Positions 11,571 through 23,364 of a stretch of 64,000 nucleotides of DNA are shown in pieces. The stretch is taken from positions 4,532,010-4,596,009 of the forward strand of contig NC_079900.1 of NCBI RefSeq assembly GCF_024868665.1, given 5' to 3'. The translations under genes were made by a program, and so were the position numbers. The notes beneath the pieces were generated by a model that did not search any database, was not told where the DNA came from, and worked only from the letters and a program-made list of their open reading frames with translations. The first letter of the stretch is position 1. Each line of letters begins with the position of its first letter. Source of the stretch: Triplophysa rosa. Lineage: Eukaryota; Chordata; Actinopteri; Cypriniformes; Nemacheilidae.

Positions 11571-12609
11571 AACACGATCGATGCGGATCGCCGAAGGCTC
11601 TACACAACCACGTGAAATTAGAAGAAAGATTTCCATATAGTGCGTGGAAGCCTTATAACATATTCACCACAGATTGATGTCCTCAGTAAAATGCTTATGA
11701 GCAAACTTGACCAATCAGGATCCGAAACAATTATATTGACACTTCAAATGAAATATTATTTTTTATCTTCGGACAAGTAATATTTGTACTTGGACAAGTG
11801 AATGACAAATTTACTTGTCGAAGGACAACCACATGACAATGCTTAATGTCAAGCCCTGTTAAGTAATTTAGTTTTTTAGTGATGGTGAATGTTATTTGAT
11901 TGTTTTCTTCATATTCCCGTACAGTATATATATACCTGTAACAGTTAATTATTTTTGTTGAAATCTTGCAGTCCTCTGTAATGAGCGCCTTTTGTTTTAT
12001 ATTTATGATATACTCCTCAGACTCATTTCAGTTTAAAGACAAAACAGCCTTAAACTTTTTGTCCTTTTCATTATTCATATTTTTATAATGTACTTTATGC
12101 ACTTAAAATGATATCTTATAACTTTATAATACACAATTGTTTTGTAAACAGTTATGGCACATTTTAAAAGCATTAAACAATCTTTGTAAAAAGCCATCAG
12201 AGATGCACCCTCTGCAGTTTAATGAAGGCTTGTGTTGATGTTAATAATGTTTTACTGTCTTTATGTAATTATTCTTATTTGTTGAATTAATTGATTCAAT
12301 GTACAGCAAGTATTTTATATAAAAGATGCATTAACGTTAATAAAAATGCCCTTAAAAAGAACAACTATGCTATATGTTTGACTGACTGTTATATTTATCA
12401 CTAAGATAGCATTTGGAATAAAGTCGGTTCACAATAAAAATTAAATTTAAAAAATAGCTTAGATGTAGTAAGCTGCCATATTGCTGTAGCTTAGCTAGTA
12501 GCTACATTTCCCAGTGCAGTTGGTAGCTTTAGTGTAGTGAAGCTTTGTAGAGTAACGTAACTGTTAGCTTAGCTCACTAACTTACATATTCCAAGTAGCT
12601 TGCCCAACA
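11571..12609. other. Sequence separating two promoter copies, with a hAT-like right end
   Basis: AT-rich and non-coding. The last part (about 12440-12610) is rich in TAGCTTAG/GTAGCT and ends GTAGCTTGCCCAACACTG, a terminus typical of non-autonomous fish hAT elements. Its left end could not be placed. The segment splits P3 from the second copy at 12.6-13.0 kb. Confidence 0.45.
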
Positions 12610-12960
12610 CTGATCTACAAATGGCTTGAATTGGTCGTTAAATATAAACACAACTGATAAACATACGACAGTGATTTAGTCTCAACTACAACAGTTTAAA
12701 TAACCTGAAAACATGACACAACTGATAAACATACGACAGTGATTTAGTCTCAACTATAACAGTTTAAATAACCTGAAAACATGACATTTTGTTATGCTTT
12801 TACTTTAAACATTGCAAGGCAAAATTCAGCTTTGCCAGCGCAGCTCGCTCCTGCTGATGATATTACCGTAAATACAGTGATAAATGCCGCACACTCTCTC
12901 ATTGACCCGGTAAGACCGTAATGATTGTTATATACGCGCGCACACACTTCTCCGCAGTCA
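12610..12960 (-). promoter_or_regulatory. Orphan second copy of the ZNF module promoter
   Basis: One good motif (12858-12871) and one degenerate motif (about 12908-12921, GTAAGACCGTAAT); the exon 1 donor GTAAAA is kept at about 12803. A 68-bp stretch near 12650-12785 is tandemly duplicated (AACTGATAAACATACGACAG occurs twice). No ZNF leader exon lies between this copy and P3, so it seems to have lost its gene or to be a local duplicate. Confidence 0.55.
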
Positions 12961-13179
12961 GAAACGCGACTGATGCAGAAAAATCACTGATAGCCACTTA
13001 GCAACCGACTGCAAACCATAGACATATAAATATATAAATATACATATCTATGGATAGTAAGATGAAAACGCACTCATCTGGCGAGATTTGGGCCTGTGGC
13101 TGTGTATCTCTTCTAGCCACAACCCTGCCAATACTTTTGTCCATGTGTATATACAACGATGTGGAGACTGGGCTGGATC

Positions 13180-13435
13180 CAAATAGTTTTATTGAATCAT
13201 AAAAACATAAAGAACTTTAGAATCCGGAAACAAGGAGACACATCACAGAACTGAACACAACACCAGACAAAGAAACATGACAAAAACTGGGGTATAAATA
13301 CACAAGATGAACGGCTAGCAAGATAAGACACACCTGGGAACTATTCAGGGAAACCAATAAACACTAGAACTACAAAGACTACAAAATAAAACAGGAAGTG
13401 ACACAACAAAGTAAAAGTCCAAAACACTGAACATT
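13180..13435. repeat. Dispersed repeat, copy 2
   Basis: Partner of 8600-8850; see shared segments ACAACACCAGACAAAGAAAC and AAGTCCAAAACACTGAAC. Again directly followed by Tc1-family sequence. Confidence 0.55.
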
Positions 13436-13439
13436 TTTT

Positions 13440-13827
13440 ACATTAATCTACACTCCATACACCATAATGACGAATATAAAAACAGATTTGTGACATGGCA
13501 AATTTATTAAAAATAAAAAGATTACATTGCATAAGTATTCATACCGTTTTTTTGGGAGACTTTAAATTTAGCTCAGAAACATTCCAGTTTTGCTTGTTGA
13601 TGAAGACACATGAAGAGCATATGAATACTTACGCAATGTACTTAAGTTTTCTCTTTTTAAAAATGTTAATTTGTCACAAACCTGTTTTTTGCTATGTCAT
13701 TACAGTGTATGGAGTGTAGACAGATACGAAAAAAGTAACTTAAAGTAGTTTAACATAAGCCAGTAACATAACAAAATGTGAAAAAAACGAATGGGTTGAA
13801 TGGCCTATTTTATAGGCACTGTTATGA
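13440..13827. mobile_element. Internally deleted Tc1 copy (MITE-like)
   Basis: Contains only the ends of the Tc1 family found at 8850-10100: CACTCCATACACCATAATGACG at left and a mirrored CATTACAGTGTATGGAGTGTAGA at right, then AAAAACGAATGGGTTGAAT and a terminus TTTTATAGGCACTGT. The transposase body is missing. Confidence 0.65.
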
Positions 13828-13889
13828 CTATGTATACGGTATGTACATGTTTAGAACCACAGTTTGCAAAATGCAAAAAAATGATGATT

Positions 13890-14240
13890 AAATGCAAAAC
13901 TGTAGTTTACATTTAGTCATTGCAGACGCTTTTATCCAAAGCGACTTACAGAGAGTTCAGGGAGCAATAAGCGATATGTCATACAGGAGCAATAATACAA
14001 TAGGTGCTGATACAAAGTTACTAGTTCCAACAAAAGCCGGAACAATACCTGTTGAGAGAAAGAGAGAGGGATATTTTTTCTCTCTCATCTGTCTGTCAAG
14101 TATTCACAGAAGAGATGGGTTTTAAGTAGTTTTTTGAATGTTGTGAGAGATGTGGTTGACCGGACTGAGTTAGGAAGAATGTTCCACCAGGAAGGAGTTG
14201 TTAAGGAGCATGAGCGGGAAAGCAATTTTTTTTCAAGTTT
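13890..14240. repeat. Widespread teleost interspersed repeat
   Basis: Opens with CGCTTTTATCCAAAGCGACT, a segment I recognise as very common in fish genomes, and continues with AAGAGATGGGTTTTAAG and ATGTTCCACCAGGAAGGAG. Probably part of a non-LTR retrotransposon. The frame at 13892-14125 is this repeat and not a gene. Confidence 0.5.
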
Positions 14241-14338
14241 GCAGCTAAAAATCATAACTATTACACTGAAGACACAATTTCACCATAATCTTGGTAAGTA
14301 AATTAACAGCAAATCTACATTCCACACTGAAGGCATGT

Positions 14339-15408
14339 TTATGGATGCTCTTCAGTGTGAATTTTCATGTGCAACTCACATGTTGATATGTGTTTGAAAC
14401 TCCTTCCACACTCAGAACATGTGTATGGGCGCTCTCCAGTGTGAATTCTCATGTGCATCTTAAGTGATGATTTCTCTTTCAAACTTTTTCCACACTGAAG
14501 ACATGTGTACGGACGCTCTCCAGTGTGAGTTCTCACGTGGCCCTCAAAATGACTTTTGTTTGTAAAACTCCTTCCACAATGAGGACAAGTGTATGGACAC
14601 TCTCCGTTGTGAAATCTCATATGTGTCTCAAGATTTGATTTCTGTTTAAAACTTCTTCCACACTGAGGACATACGTATGGGCGCTCTCCAGTGTGAATTC
14701 TCATGTGGTTCTCAAGCGTTGATTTGCGTTTGAAACTCTTTCCACACTGAGGACATGAGAATGGGCGCTCTCCAGTGTGATTTCTCATATGCACCTTGAG
14801 ATTATTTTCCTGTTTGAAACCCTTTCCACACTGAGGACATGCATATGGGCACTCTCCAGTGTGAATTCTCGTGTGCTCCTCAAGCGTTGATTTGCGTTTG
14901 AAACCCTTTCCACACTGAGGACACGAGTATGGACGCTCTCCAGTGTGAATTCTCATGTGCACTTTAAGATGGGTTTTCTGTGTGAAACTCTTTCCACACT
15001 GAGGACATATGTATGGACACTCTCCAGTGTGAATTCTCATATGCATCTCAAGCGTTGCTTTCAGTTTGAAACTCTTTCCACACTGAGGACATGCGAAAGG
15101 GCAATCTCCAGTGTGAGTTCTCATGTGGTCCTCAAGACGACATTTGTATCTGAAACACTTTCCACAATGAGGGCAGGTCAAGGACTTGCCTGCTTTTGAG
15201 CTTTGCTTTCTTTCTGGAAAGTAAATCTTGTTTTTCTGCACACTACTAGAAGACATTTCTGGCAAAACAAGATTCTGACACTGATGACTGAACTTCATTC
15301 AGTTCATCACTTTCAGTGGTCCCCTTACTTGCAGGATTATAAGAATTATGTCTCTATTTATTGTGAACAACTTCACTGAACATCACTGTGTGGTATGGTG
15401 GAACAGAC
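14339..15408 (-). CDS. Z4: C2H2 zinc-finger ORF, 10 fingers, no acidic exon
   Basis: The leader exon starts at 15408 after TTGGCAG and continues without an intron into the finger exon: about 70 bp of leader (to GGACCACT) is joined to GAAAGTGATGAACTG, which is internal to the linker exon in Z9. A small deletion just after GAAGTT shifts the frame, so the usable ATG is at 15298 (MKFSHQCQNLVLPEMSSSS), giving 319 residues. Ten C2H2 fingers follow, then TEEHP and a TAA; past it TCLQCGM remains of an eleventh finger. It shares its leader-linker fusion and its 3' flank (GTAAATTAACAGCAAATCTAC) with Z7, so the two are sisters. The promoter copy P4 lies at 18.8 kb. Probably a nuclear DNA-binding protein without the FiNZ peptide. 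Whether the protein is made is uncertain. Confidence 0.65.
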
Positions 15409-17015
15409 CTGCCAAAATAAATAAATACATTCTCACATTAACAACTTTTAACAAAATATTTTAACAAAAAAGGTAAAAATGTTAAGATAATAGATAAATG
15501 AGATAATATGCAAATTAGGCCGCAGGGTCTGAGTTTTCGGTTTAAGAACAGCTGACTTATAGGTTTAATTAACACAGAGTAGGCTGACTCTCACCCTGCA
15601 TCCCAATTCTGCATATTACCCCATCCTAAATAGTATTAGAATTTTAAATTAGTATGGCCAAAATCATAGTATGTTTAAATAACGAATGAATGAAGTGAAT
15701 GAAACACTTGAATGCAAAGAGGAGCTGTATTTTAATGTGTATAACTGTTAACCACGTTTTTCATGTTTGTACGTCACAATGGGTGTATACTAATTTGCTA
15801 CACACCAAAAAGTACTTTTGGTCTATGGAAAACTTTTCCATAACTATGCATACGTATTCTAAATTCTAAGTAGGCAAAATGGGACACAACCACTACGTCC
15901 AAAAGCTTAGGCAGCTAACTTGTTGCCTCGCTGCCCAATCAGGCAATGACTACGGAGGCAGCGTTTGCGCATGAAGGCAACTCTCAGAGACGGATTCGGA
16001 CAGGCTTTATAGGCAGCGTAATTCTATTTGAATTATAAACAGAGATCGCCTGTGCACACACATCCACTATTTAACAGCATATACAGTTTATCTTAAAATT
16101 AAAAATTACGTTGTTTGTATTCCTCTTCTTTCCAAATATTCTGCCTATTGGTTGATGTCTCTCACGTAGACGTTGCTCTAATATGCATTCTATTGTAGTA
16201 TTAAAAACAACCTGAGTAAATCTCTTCTGTGTTCTTTTTATGTGCTGCTAAGTATGTTTTAACATGGACGTTATCCTAATGTTATCCGACCACGCTCTCG
16301 TTTAACTTTGACTTTCTCCTATTTCCTTGTCCATAAAATTAAACCATTTTTACACGTCTCTTCATTTTTCGTTTGGATAAATAAGTAATTTAATTTGAGT
16401 AATTAATTGGTTTAGGGCTTATTTGTGTTTTGTAATTATTTGTTTATAAAAGGTGATTAGAAAGTTGAATTGCGCCGAAGTGTATCCGTTAAAACAACCT
16501 GATTAAAATTATCTTGTGAATAATTATAATGTATTTTGCTATATCTGTGAGAAAACATTTAAGTTATATATAATATTGTAAATGGCAAATATACAGTACA
16601 TATAAAACACAAACGTAAATAAAGTGCAGAAAATCTAATGCTTCGTATTTAAATTCTATGAATTAAAACTATGCACAATATAAAACACGGTCAATTTAAG
16701 AACAAAGCAATGTTAATGTTACATTAGCTTTACAATAATTAACATGTTTAATTGTACATGAAAGTCGGCTGAGAATGTTGTGCGGGCTGTGCATGGTATT
16801 CTGTCCCGTGGGCTCATGGGATATAGAAGTATCTCAAGTGTCCGTCGCTGAGTGCTTAAGAATCTGGCCGTAATCAGTAAGCCATCCGGGAATTTCTCGG
16901 CCACTCTTTTATGAATACTGACGATTCGGACATACTACTCTACTCTGTTCAAGTACTGTTTTCTCCTACTACATAGTAGGTAAGTAGGCGTATTCGGAAG
17001 CAACATTAGTATACG
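15409..17015. other. Z4 intron 1 and intergenic repeats
   Basis: 15500-15800 carries the shared upstream block (GCAAATTAGGCCGCAGGGTC, GAATGCAAAGAGGAGCTG). The remainder to 17015 is AT-rich non-coding DNA. Part of 15950-16060 resembles inverted pieces of the 25.2-kb MITE (GGCAGCGTAATTCTA). The frame 16719-16904 is not supported. Confidence 0.45.
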
Positions 17016-17017
17016 CA

Positions 17018-17602
17018 CGTCCAAGGGTGCTTCTCAATTCTTATTTGCGCATCCTCGTTTCCTTTCCTCGCTTCCTTTCCTCACGTCTTAGCTCCACCCC
17101 TTCAGGATGCGAGGGAAGGGAACAAGGAAAAGAAACGAGGACGGAGGAATATAAAGAAGTGAAATGGCATATCCTCGCTCCCTTTAGCATCACTTCAAAG
17201 CGTCGTCAATTAATGATGACTGTACACATTGCACATTGAAATATAAAAAATAAAGTTAAATACATACTTTAGGCAGATTTCATAATAAAAATAAGTGGTC
17301 AGAAATGTATATAATGTTTATCAAATATATGTTATACATAAATATTAACTATATTAATATATTAACTTTATGAATATTATCTATACTGTCTATAGGTATA
17401 CACATTTTTGCATGTTTGAATATGATCTAAAGATGTGACGATGTGCAAGGGGAGGAGAATAATGCGCACGTCAGGTTTAGTGGATAAAACACTTCCGCAA
17501 AGGAAACGCGTGTGTATCCTCGCTCATGACTCCTCAGAAAGCCTCCTCTCTTGTCGATCCTCGCCTCCTCCCGGTGCAATAAGAGAATTGAGACATCCTT
17601 AA
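17018..17602. repeat. MITE with terminal inverted repeats
   Basis: Left end AAGGGTGCTTCTCAATTC and right end GAATTGAGACATCCTT are inverted copies; inner parts also mirror each other (ATCCTCGTTTCC versus TCCTCGC). No coding capacity. Confidence 0.55.
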
Positions 17603-17639
17603 CCGATCGAAACCGATCGAGCACGGGTCATAGGATGGA

Positions 17640-18290
17640 GAACGGAGGAGCGAGGAAACGAGGATAGTGATGGGAAGTTCGGATCATTTTACTGACTCGG
17701 ACCTTTGAGTCTCGTTCAGCAAAATGAACAAATCTTTTTCGAGTCATATCGTTCATTTTGTTAATTTTAGCAAAATACAGTTAAAATGTTACATGTTACT
17801 TTCCTAACACATCTACTACTTATGCAAACGTTGATCACATTACAAACAATACAAACTATAATGCTATAAGAAACAGAAAAGATTAATTCATTGTTTACCT
17901 GGGTCTTTAGTCTATGATTAGCTCACCACACCTCTTATCTGACAAGTCCTCGGGTTTGACTCGTTCGTTCACGACGTGACAGCTTCGTAAGCTAAACCAA
18001 TGCAGTCAGAGCCGGAAAGAGAATTGATTAGTTCACCTCCCGAGTCTTCGGGTTTGAGTCGTTCGTTCATCACGTTACAGCCCCCTACGCTTTACCAATG
18101 CAGTCTGAGCCGGAAAGAGAATTGATTAGTTCACCTCCCGAGTCTTCGGGTTTGAGTCGTTCGTTCTTTTGTCACAGGACCCATAAAATGTTGTGCAATG
18201 CGCATGCGCGACTGGACAAATCACTACTCGAGACGACTCGTTCTTCCCGAGTCACATTAAAGATTCGTTCATTTTCAAGAACGACCCATC
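17640..18290. mobile_element. Non-autonomous hAT-like element with tandem 98-bp repeats
   Basis: Begins TAGTGATGGGAAGTTCG and ends GAACGACCCATCA, a mirrored terminus typical of fish hAT elements. Short matching flanks (CGAGGA) on both sides suggest a target duplication. Within it, CGGGTTTGA-type units start at about 17951, 18049 and 18147, giving a 98-bp tandem repeat. Confidence 0.6.
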
Positions 18291-18699
18291 ACGAGGAGGC
18301 ATATTGAGAAGCACCCCAAATCTCGCAAGAACTAGTCCACCAGGGTATTTCTCGCCTACTGCTTTTTGCCTACTATATAGTAAAGTAGTATGCCATTTCG
18401 GATTCAGCCAGTGTAATCCTGAAGACACTGATTAGCTTGTTCATGTGTGTTTGATTAGGGTTGGAGCTAAAATCTGCAGGGCAACGGCACTCCAGGACCG
18501 ACGTTGCCTGTCCCTGAGCGCATGCATGCACCTCCATGACATGAAAAAAAAACACGGCTGCAAAAGTGCTATTAAAGTTACACGTTATGAATAGTATTAA
18601 TGAATTAAAGTAACGTGACTATTTATCAAATTAAATACGCTAAATAGTAAAACAAATTCATGGCTAACCTTAGCAAATAAGCTTGTCATTATGTACATC

Positions 18700-18970
18700 T
18701 ACTACAGATGGCACGAAGAGATCTTTAAAGATAAATATAATTGATAAACATACGACCGTGATTTAACCTGAAGTATAACAGTTAAAATAACCCGGAGAAA
18801 CACTTTGTTATGCCTTTACCTCAAACATTGCTTGGCAAAAAATCAGCTCTGTCAGCGCAGCTTCTCTGTTCTTCCTGATATTACCGTAAATACAGTGATA
18901 AGTGACTCTTACGTTGACCTGATATACCGTAATTATAGTTATATACGCGCACACTACTTGACCCCAGTCA
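18700..18970 (-). promoter_or_regulatory. P4: ZNF module promoter and non-coding exon 1 for Z4
   Basis: Motif TGATATTACCGTAA at 18876-18889 and a one-base-shorter outer copy (TGATATACCGTAA) at 18920-18932. Exon 1 ends TTTGAG at 18820 with donor GTAAAG. On the minus strand a TATATAACTATAA run sits just upstream of the outer motif and could be the TATA box. Next acceptor downstream is the Z4 leader exon at 15408. Confidence 0.65.
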
Positions 18971-19700
18971 AACAATCTTTCTCTGTACTTTACTTTAATG
19001 TACGTCCCATATAGATTAAATGAATTCATAAGAAAAAGCAAACTTATCCCTTTCGAAGTGAAAGAAATGTGTTGCCTTTACCAGCAGATGTATCTGGTGA
19101 ATGATGGGCTCAATGAAACGATAAAGAACACAAATTATCTCCAGTTTTTTTCTCAAAAAGTTTAATCTGGATCAGAATGATCTGGATTTGGAAGTCCCAT
19201 GTTTTGCTAACTAGGATAATTTTGTGCCGGTTTTTCAAAGCAAAACCGGATTGGATCACCCTGATCCAGATATGGCTACTTAACGCTCAGTAGCCCTAAA
19301 GGGACATAGGGATGGAAAAACATGAGATGGGAAACAAGAAATGTATATATTTCAATGATTTTGCGTGTAAAAAATTGCATTGTGTTCACCCGAGAGACTT
19401 TGCGCTCAGCCACTCACCCACAAATAACTTTTTTTGACTGGTTCATCACTAATGGTTACCAGTGTAGTTTACAATCAGCGATAAAAACACTTTAAATTGC
19501 GATTATTTTATGCTGCCAAAATCTTTTTTTCTCTACTGTCGGCTACTGAAAAGCTTAATAGGAAGCCTAATGTCTATTTCAAATTTTTACTTTAACCTAT
19601 CAAGATAAAAATATAATGTCTGTGTGTATATTATATGATACAAATGTTGTATTTTTGTCCAGTTTTTAAGATTTATTACATTTTCTGTTCCTGAAATACA
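18971..19700. other. Intergenic, module remnant and repeats
   Basis: 18970-19080 matches 32430-32530 (TACTTTACTTTAATGTAC, GAAAGAAATGTGTTGCC), a stretch that follows the promoter in other modules. 19150-19290 has mirrored GGATCAGA/TCTGGAT segments, probably a small MITE. No gene. Confidence 0.45.
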
Positions 19701-20430
19701 CCCTTCTGCTGAGATCTCAAAAAATTTGAATATCATGAAAAAGGTCAATATTTTTTGTCACTCATTTCAGAAAGTGAAACCCATATATTATATAGATTCA
19801 TTACACATAGAGTGAAATATTTCAAGCCTTTATTTCTTGAAATTTTGATGATTATGGCTTACAGATAATGAAAACCCAAAATTCAGTGTCTCAGAAAATT
19901 AGAATATTACATAAGACCAATAAAAAAGGCAATTTTAAACAGAAATGTCAGGCTTCTGAAAAGTATGTTCATTTCTATGCATTGTTGGATCTGGTGTGTC
20001 TCTCGTCTTCCTCTTGACAATCATAGATTGACTGTGGACTTCAGAAAACACAGTGGACCAAAGTCCTCTATTCAGATGAAAGTAAATTTTGCATTTAATT
20101 TGGAAATCAAGGTCCCAGAGTCTGGAGGAAGAGAGGAGAGGCACATAATGTTGCTTAAAGTCCAGTGTAAAGTTTCCAGTCAGTGATGATTTGGGCTGCC
20201 ATGTCATCTGCTGGTGTTGGTCCACTGTGTTTTATGAAGTCCACAGTCAACGCAGCCATCTACCAGGACATTTTACAGTACTTCATGCTTCCTTCTGCTG
20301 ACCAACTTTATGGAGATGACTTTGCTTCGTCCGCAAAAACACTGCAGGTGGGAAAAAAGATGATTCATAGGTACAAATACAATGACGAAAATACCCAGTG
20401 TTTACGTGAGGTTACCTTTGATTAAGTGTT
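19700..20430 (+). mobile_element. Decayed, truncated Tc1/mariner element
   Basis: The left end is an A/T-rich inverted-repeat type (CTCAAAAAATTTGAATATCA, repeated as TCAGAAAATTAGAATATTA near 19891). The plus strand then reads as broken transposase: ACCAAAGTCCTCTATTCAGATGAAAG (first-aspartate region) near 20054 and a GATGATTTGGGCTGCCATGTC block near 20183. The second-aspartate region and right end are absent. Confidence 0.65.
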
Positions 20431-20454
20431 TACTGCAAACATGAGTGTATCATG

Positions 20455-20683
20455 AGCGCTTAGGGCATAAAATTCACAAAATCCTCCTTTCTGGCTTTCT
20501 TTCTCATGCTGGATTCTGTAGAAGCATCACTCAGGGTTATTCACTCGCAGGTTGGTGCATTTTAAATGCACAGTAATTACTCGGCATTTAGGCTAAAAAT
20601 GATCACTCATTTCGTAATCTGGCGAACAATTTTAGAAAGCGTTAATTTGCCCTCCAGCGCGGGGGCGTTCACCGACTCCTAAG
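20455..20683. repeat. Left part of a duplicated non-coding segment
   Basis: Matches about 23365-23700 (GTAGAAGCATCACTCAGG, GGCATTTAGGCTAAAA versus AGCATTTAGGCTAAAA, GCCCTCCA). It resumes after the hAT element at 21431-21530. The other copy at 23.4-23.8 kb is uninterrupted. Confidence 0.6.
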
Positions 20684-21430
20684 TAGGGTTGGGAATCGTT
20701 TCAATTTTATCGATTCCGATTCCAATTCCGCTTATCGATTTCGATTCTTATCGATTCCCAGTTTCGATTCCACAGTTGAAGTAAAACATTTAGATATCAA
20801 CCTGTATGGTCATTTAGCCTGCTTATTGACTTGTTTGCAAAATATATTTATATATTTATGAGTAGGGTTGGGAATCGTTCAATTTTATCGATTCCAATTC
20901 TGATTCTGCTTATCGATTTCGATTCTTATCGATTCCGTTTCGATTCCACAGTTGAAGTAAAACATTTAGATATCAACCTGTATGGTCATTTAGCCTGCTT
21001 ATTGACTTGTTTGCGATATATATATATGTATATTTATGAGCACCGTTTTGTGTATATTTAAACATAGAAACACAGCTTTTCTGATTTATTACAATTTGTA
21101 TTATCACAGTTGAACTACATCATGGTTAAACTGCAGTTACTTTAATGCAACTATGGTTAATTTGTGATTCCTGTGCTTTAATACAAATTCTATAGCTAAA
21201 CTATGCTTACTATAGTAAAAAATATCGATAATTTTCATAAGGGCTTTTATTGAGATATCAGCAGATCATGCAACGCATGTACTTTTCTGAAAATATGCAC
21301 ACAGGAATTGATAAGAGGAATTCAAATTTTAATCTCAAGTATCCGATTCCTATTCCTTTCGATTCCGATCCGATTCCTAGCCTTTCGATTCCGATTCCAA
21401 ATTGGAATTGATTTTCGATTCCCAACCCTA
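20684..21430. mobile_element. Non-autonomous hAT element with 8-bp duplication and a repeated head
   Basis: Starts TAGGGTTGGGAATCG and ends CGATTCCCAACCCTA. Flanked by CTCCTAAG at 20676-20683 and 21431-21438. The first 179 bp are followed by a second near-copy starting at 20863, so the left end is present twice in tandem. The interior is rich in TCGATTCC. Non-coding. Confidence 0.8.
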
Positions 21431-21535
21431 CTCCTAAGTGCGCGAAGTCACGTGGAAACTACGGATCATGCTATTTTAAAAATGTACTTGCGGGGAAATT
21501 ACGGTGACGCGAGTGACATTCGTTACGATTATTGT
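21431..21535. repeat. Right part of the duplicated non-coding segment
   Basis: Continues the segment interrupted at 20683; matches 23693-23770 (GCTATTTTAAAAATG, GGAAAATTA or GGAAATTA). Confidence 0.6.
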
Positions 21536-21805
21536 TAATATCTCAATGATTATGGAAATTTTAATGCAAAAAGAGGAGTAAAGGTGGTGGTTTTTTTTCG
21601 TGCTCCTGTCCCCATAGTGGTGTGAGGGAATATTGCAAACTGTTGTAATGACAGAAATCATTTGCCAGTTGCCACATCGACCAAATTGTTTAATACTAGA
21701 TCCTTTCCTCTCATCCGAAGGCGTGGAGCTAAAACGCGCCGAAAGGAAATGTTTGCACAAAGGTAGACAAATAAGAAATGAGAGCACCTCATGACATAAA
21801 CATCT
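21536..21805. other. Intergenic, no gene seen
   Basis: 3' side of the Z5 pseudogene. The minus-strand frame 21476-21817 has no known domain. Confidence 0.4.
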
Positions 21806-22508
21806 ATGTCTGACCACACTGGGGACATGTGTATGGGCGCTCTCCAGTGTGAGTTCTCATGTGCTCTTCAAGATGATGTTTGTGTTTGTAATTCTTTGAG
21901 GACATGTGTTTTGGCACTTTCCAGTGTGAGTTCTCTTGTGTTGCTCAAGACGACCATTGTACTTGAAACACTTTCCACGCTGAGGGCAGGTGAAAGACTT
22001 GCTTGCTTCTGTTCTTTGATTTCTTTTTGGACAGAAAATCTTGTTCTTCTGCAAACTACCAGACGACATTTCTAGCATTACAAGCTTCTGAGGTGTCTGA
22101 CACTGATGTTTCTCCTCAACTTCATTTGGCAAACCTATCTTAACAAATCTAAAATGAAACCATGATCATAAAATCATAACAAAATCTTAGACACATGCTA
22201 TACAGCTATAAGGTAGTTACGACTCCTACAATCTAAATTTAAATGACTAGCCTAACCAATCATTATTGAAGAATCAAGAATGGACACCAACCTCTTTCTT
22301 CCTCACTATCTTCATGTTTCATTCGGCACGGGTCTGGATCAGTGCTCCTTTTTAACAATTCAATTGTTTCACAAAATTGTGTCACACTGAATTTGCTACC
22401 TTTAAATGAAGTGGCCTCTTTACTTGTAGGATTATAGGAATTGTTCCTGTATTTATTTGTGAACGGATTCACTGAATATCTCTGTGCAGTATGGTGGAAC
22501 AGACCTGC
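21806..22508 (-). pseudogene. Z5: decayed FiNZ-type zinc-finger pseudogene
   Basis: Leader exon from about 22505 to 22292: acceptor TTTCAG, family leader (GGTCTGTTCCACCATAC), then the acidic peptide (DPDPCRMKHEDSEEER) and donor GAG|GTTGGT. The usual ATG before this peptide is gone. The finger exon starts at 22148, but its linker frame is broken (LLR then TAG in place of LLKDE). Only about three finger remnants survive to 21806: the first has lost a cysteine (FTCPQRGKC) and a 7-base deletion shifts the frame in the next. It shows that the acidic exon was ancestral to the minus-strand modules. No function expected. Confidence 0.75.
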
Positions 22509-23364
22509 TGAAATAAAACATTACATTTTAGTTAAAATATTAATGAGGACAGAAGCTCGGGAAAAACGGTTAAAAACACAGCTGCAGACAGTCCTCAAGA
22601 GCGATGCACATTTTCCACAAGCATTTCCTTTTTCAGTTTTTTAAACTAATTATTATAACTAATTACAACCAACAGAAAAGTTGCGAAAAGACTGTCTTTA
22701 CTTTTTTACATATGTAAAAAAAGAGGAAGTGCCAGTGTTGTTTAAGACTTGTGGTCATTTATTTATAACATCAATATATGAAGAGTTTGGTTCCAAAATG
22801 AGAAAATTTTCGAAAATCATGTTTTTTATTATGTTATGTTTTTATTGTGTTAGTGAGCTAGTTATTATGGCTTAAATCAAAACAAACAAACCAACTGCAG
22901 TTTGATTGATATTAATTGGAATGCACAATAAAAAACATGATTTTTGAAAAATGTTCATCTCAATTTGGAACCAAACTCTTCGTATATAATATGACCGCAA
23001 TGCTTAAACAACACACTCTTTTTTTATGGGTATATAGTAATAAAAGTAATTTTAACATTTTTTTGGTATTTGAATATATGTGACCGAGTCTGTGAAACAA
23101 AGTCCGATTATCATAAAGACTAATATCATTTTAATCTTTGACATGGCCTTACACAATCAATAGCCTATTAGATATTAAGGTTATATTTTCACAGAATGTT
23201 CTTCAAAGATGTCCATAACATAAGATAATTATCTTTCTCTATAAAATCAATATGAACATATATAGATCTTCATTTATGAAAATTATGCATGGTCTAACTT
23301 CAAATATCATATTTATTTGTATTAGACAAATACGAGTTTATGAACGCTGCCATTGTTTCCCCTC
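22509..23364. other. Intergenic, AT-rich, no gene seen
   Basis: Contains mirrored pieces (ATCATGTTTTTTATT near 22817 and AATAAAAAACATGATTTTTG near 22927), suggesting a decayed foldback element spanning about 22770-22990. The frames at 22441-22644 and 22681-22875 are not supported. Confidence 0.4.

Noticed and set aside
14339..15200. Regular 84-bp repeats with conserved spacers, superficially CRISPR-like
   Set aside because: The period and translation are those of C2H2 zinc fingers; this is vertebrate DNA.
17427..18555. Small frames at 17427-17624, 18098-18307, 18193-18435 and 18373-18555
   Set aside because: They fall in MITE and hAT sequence and contain no known domain.
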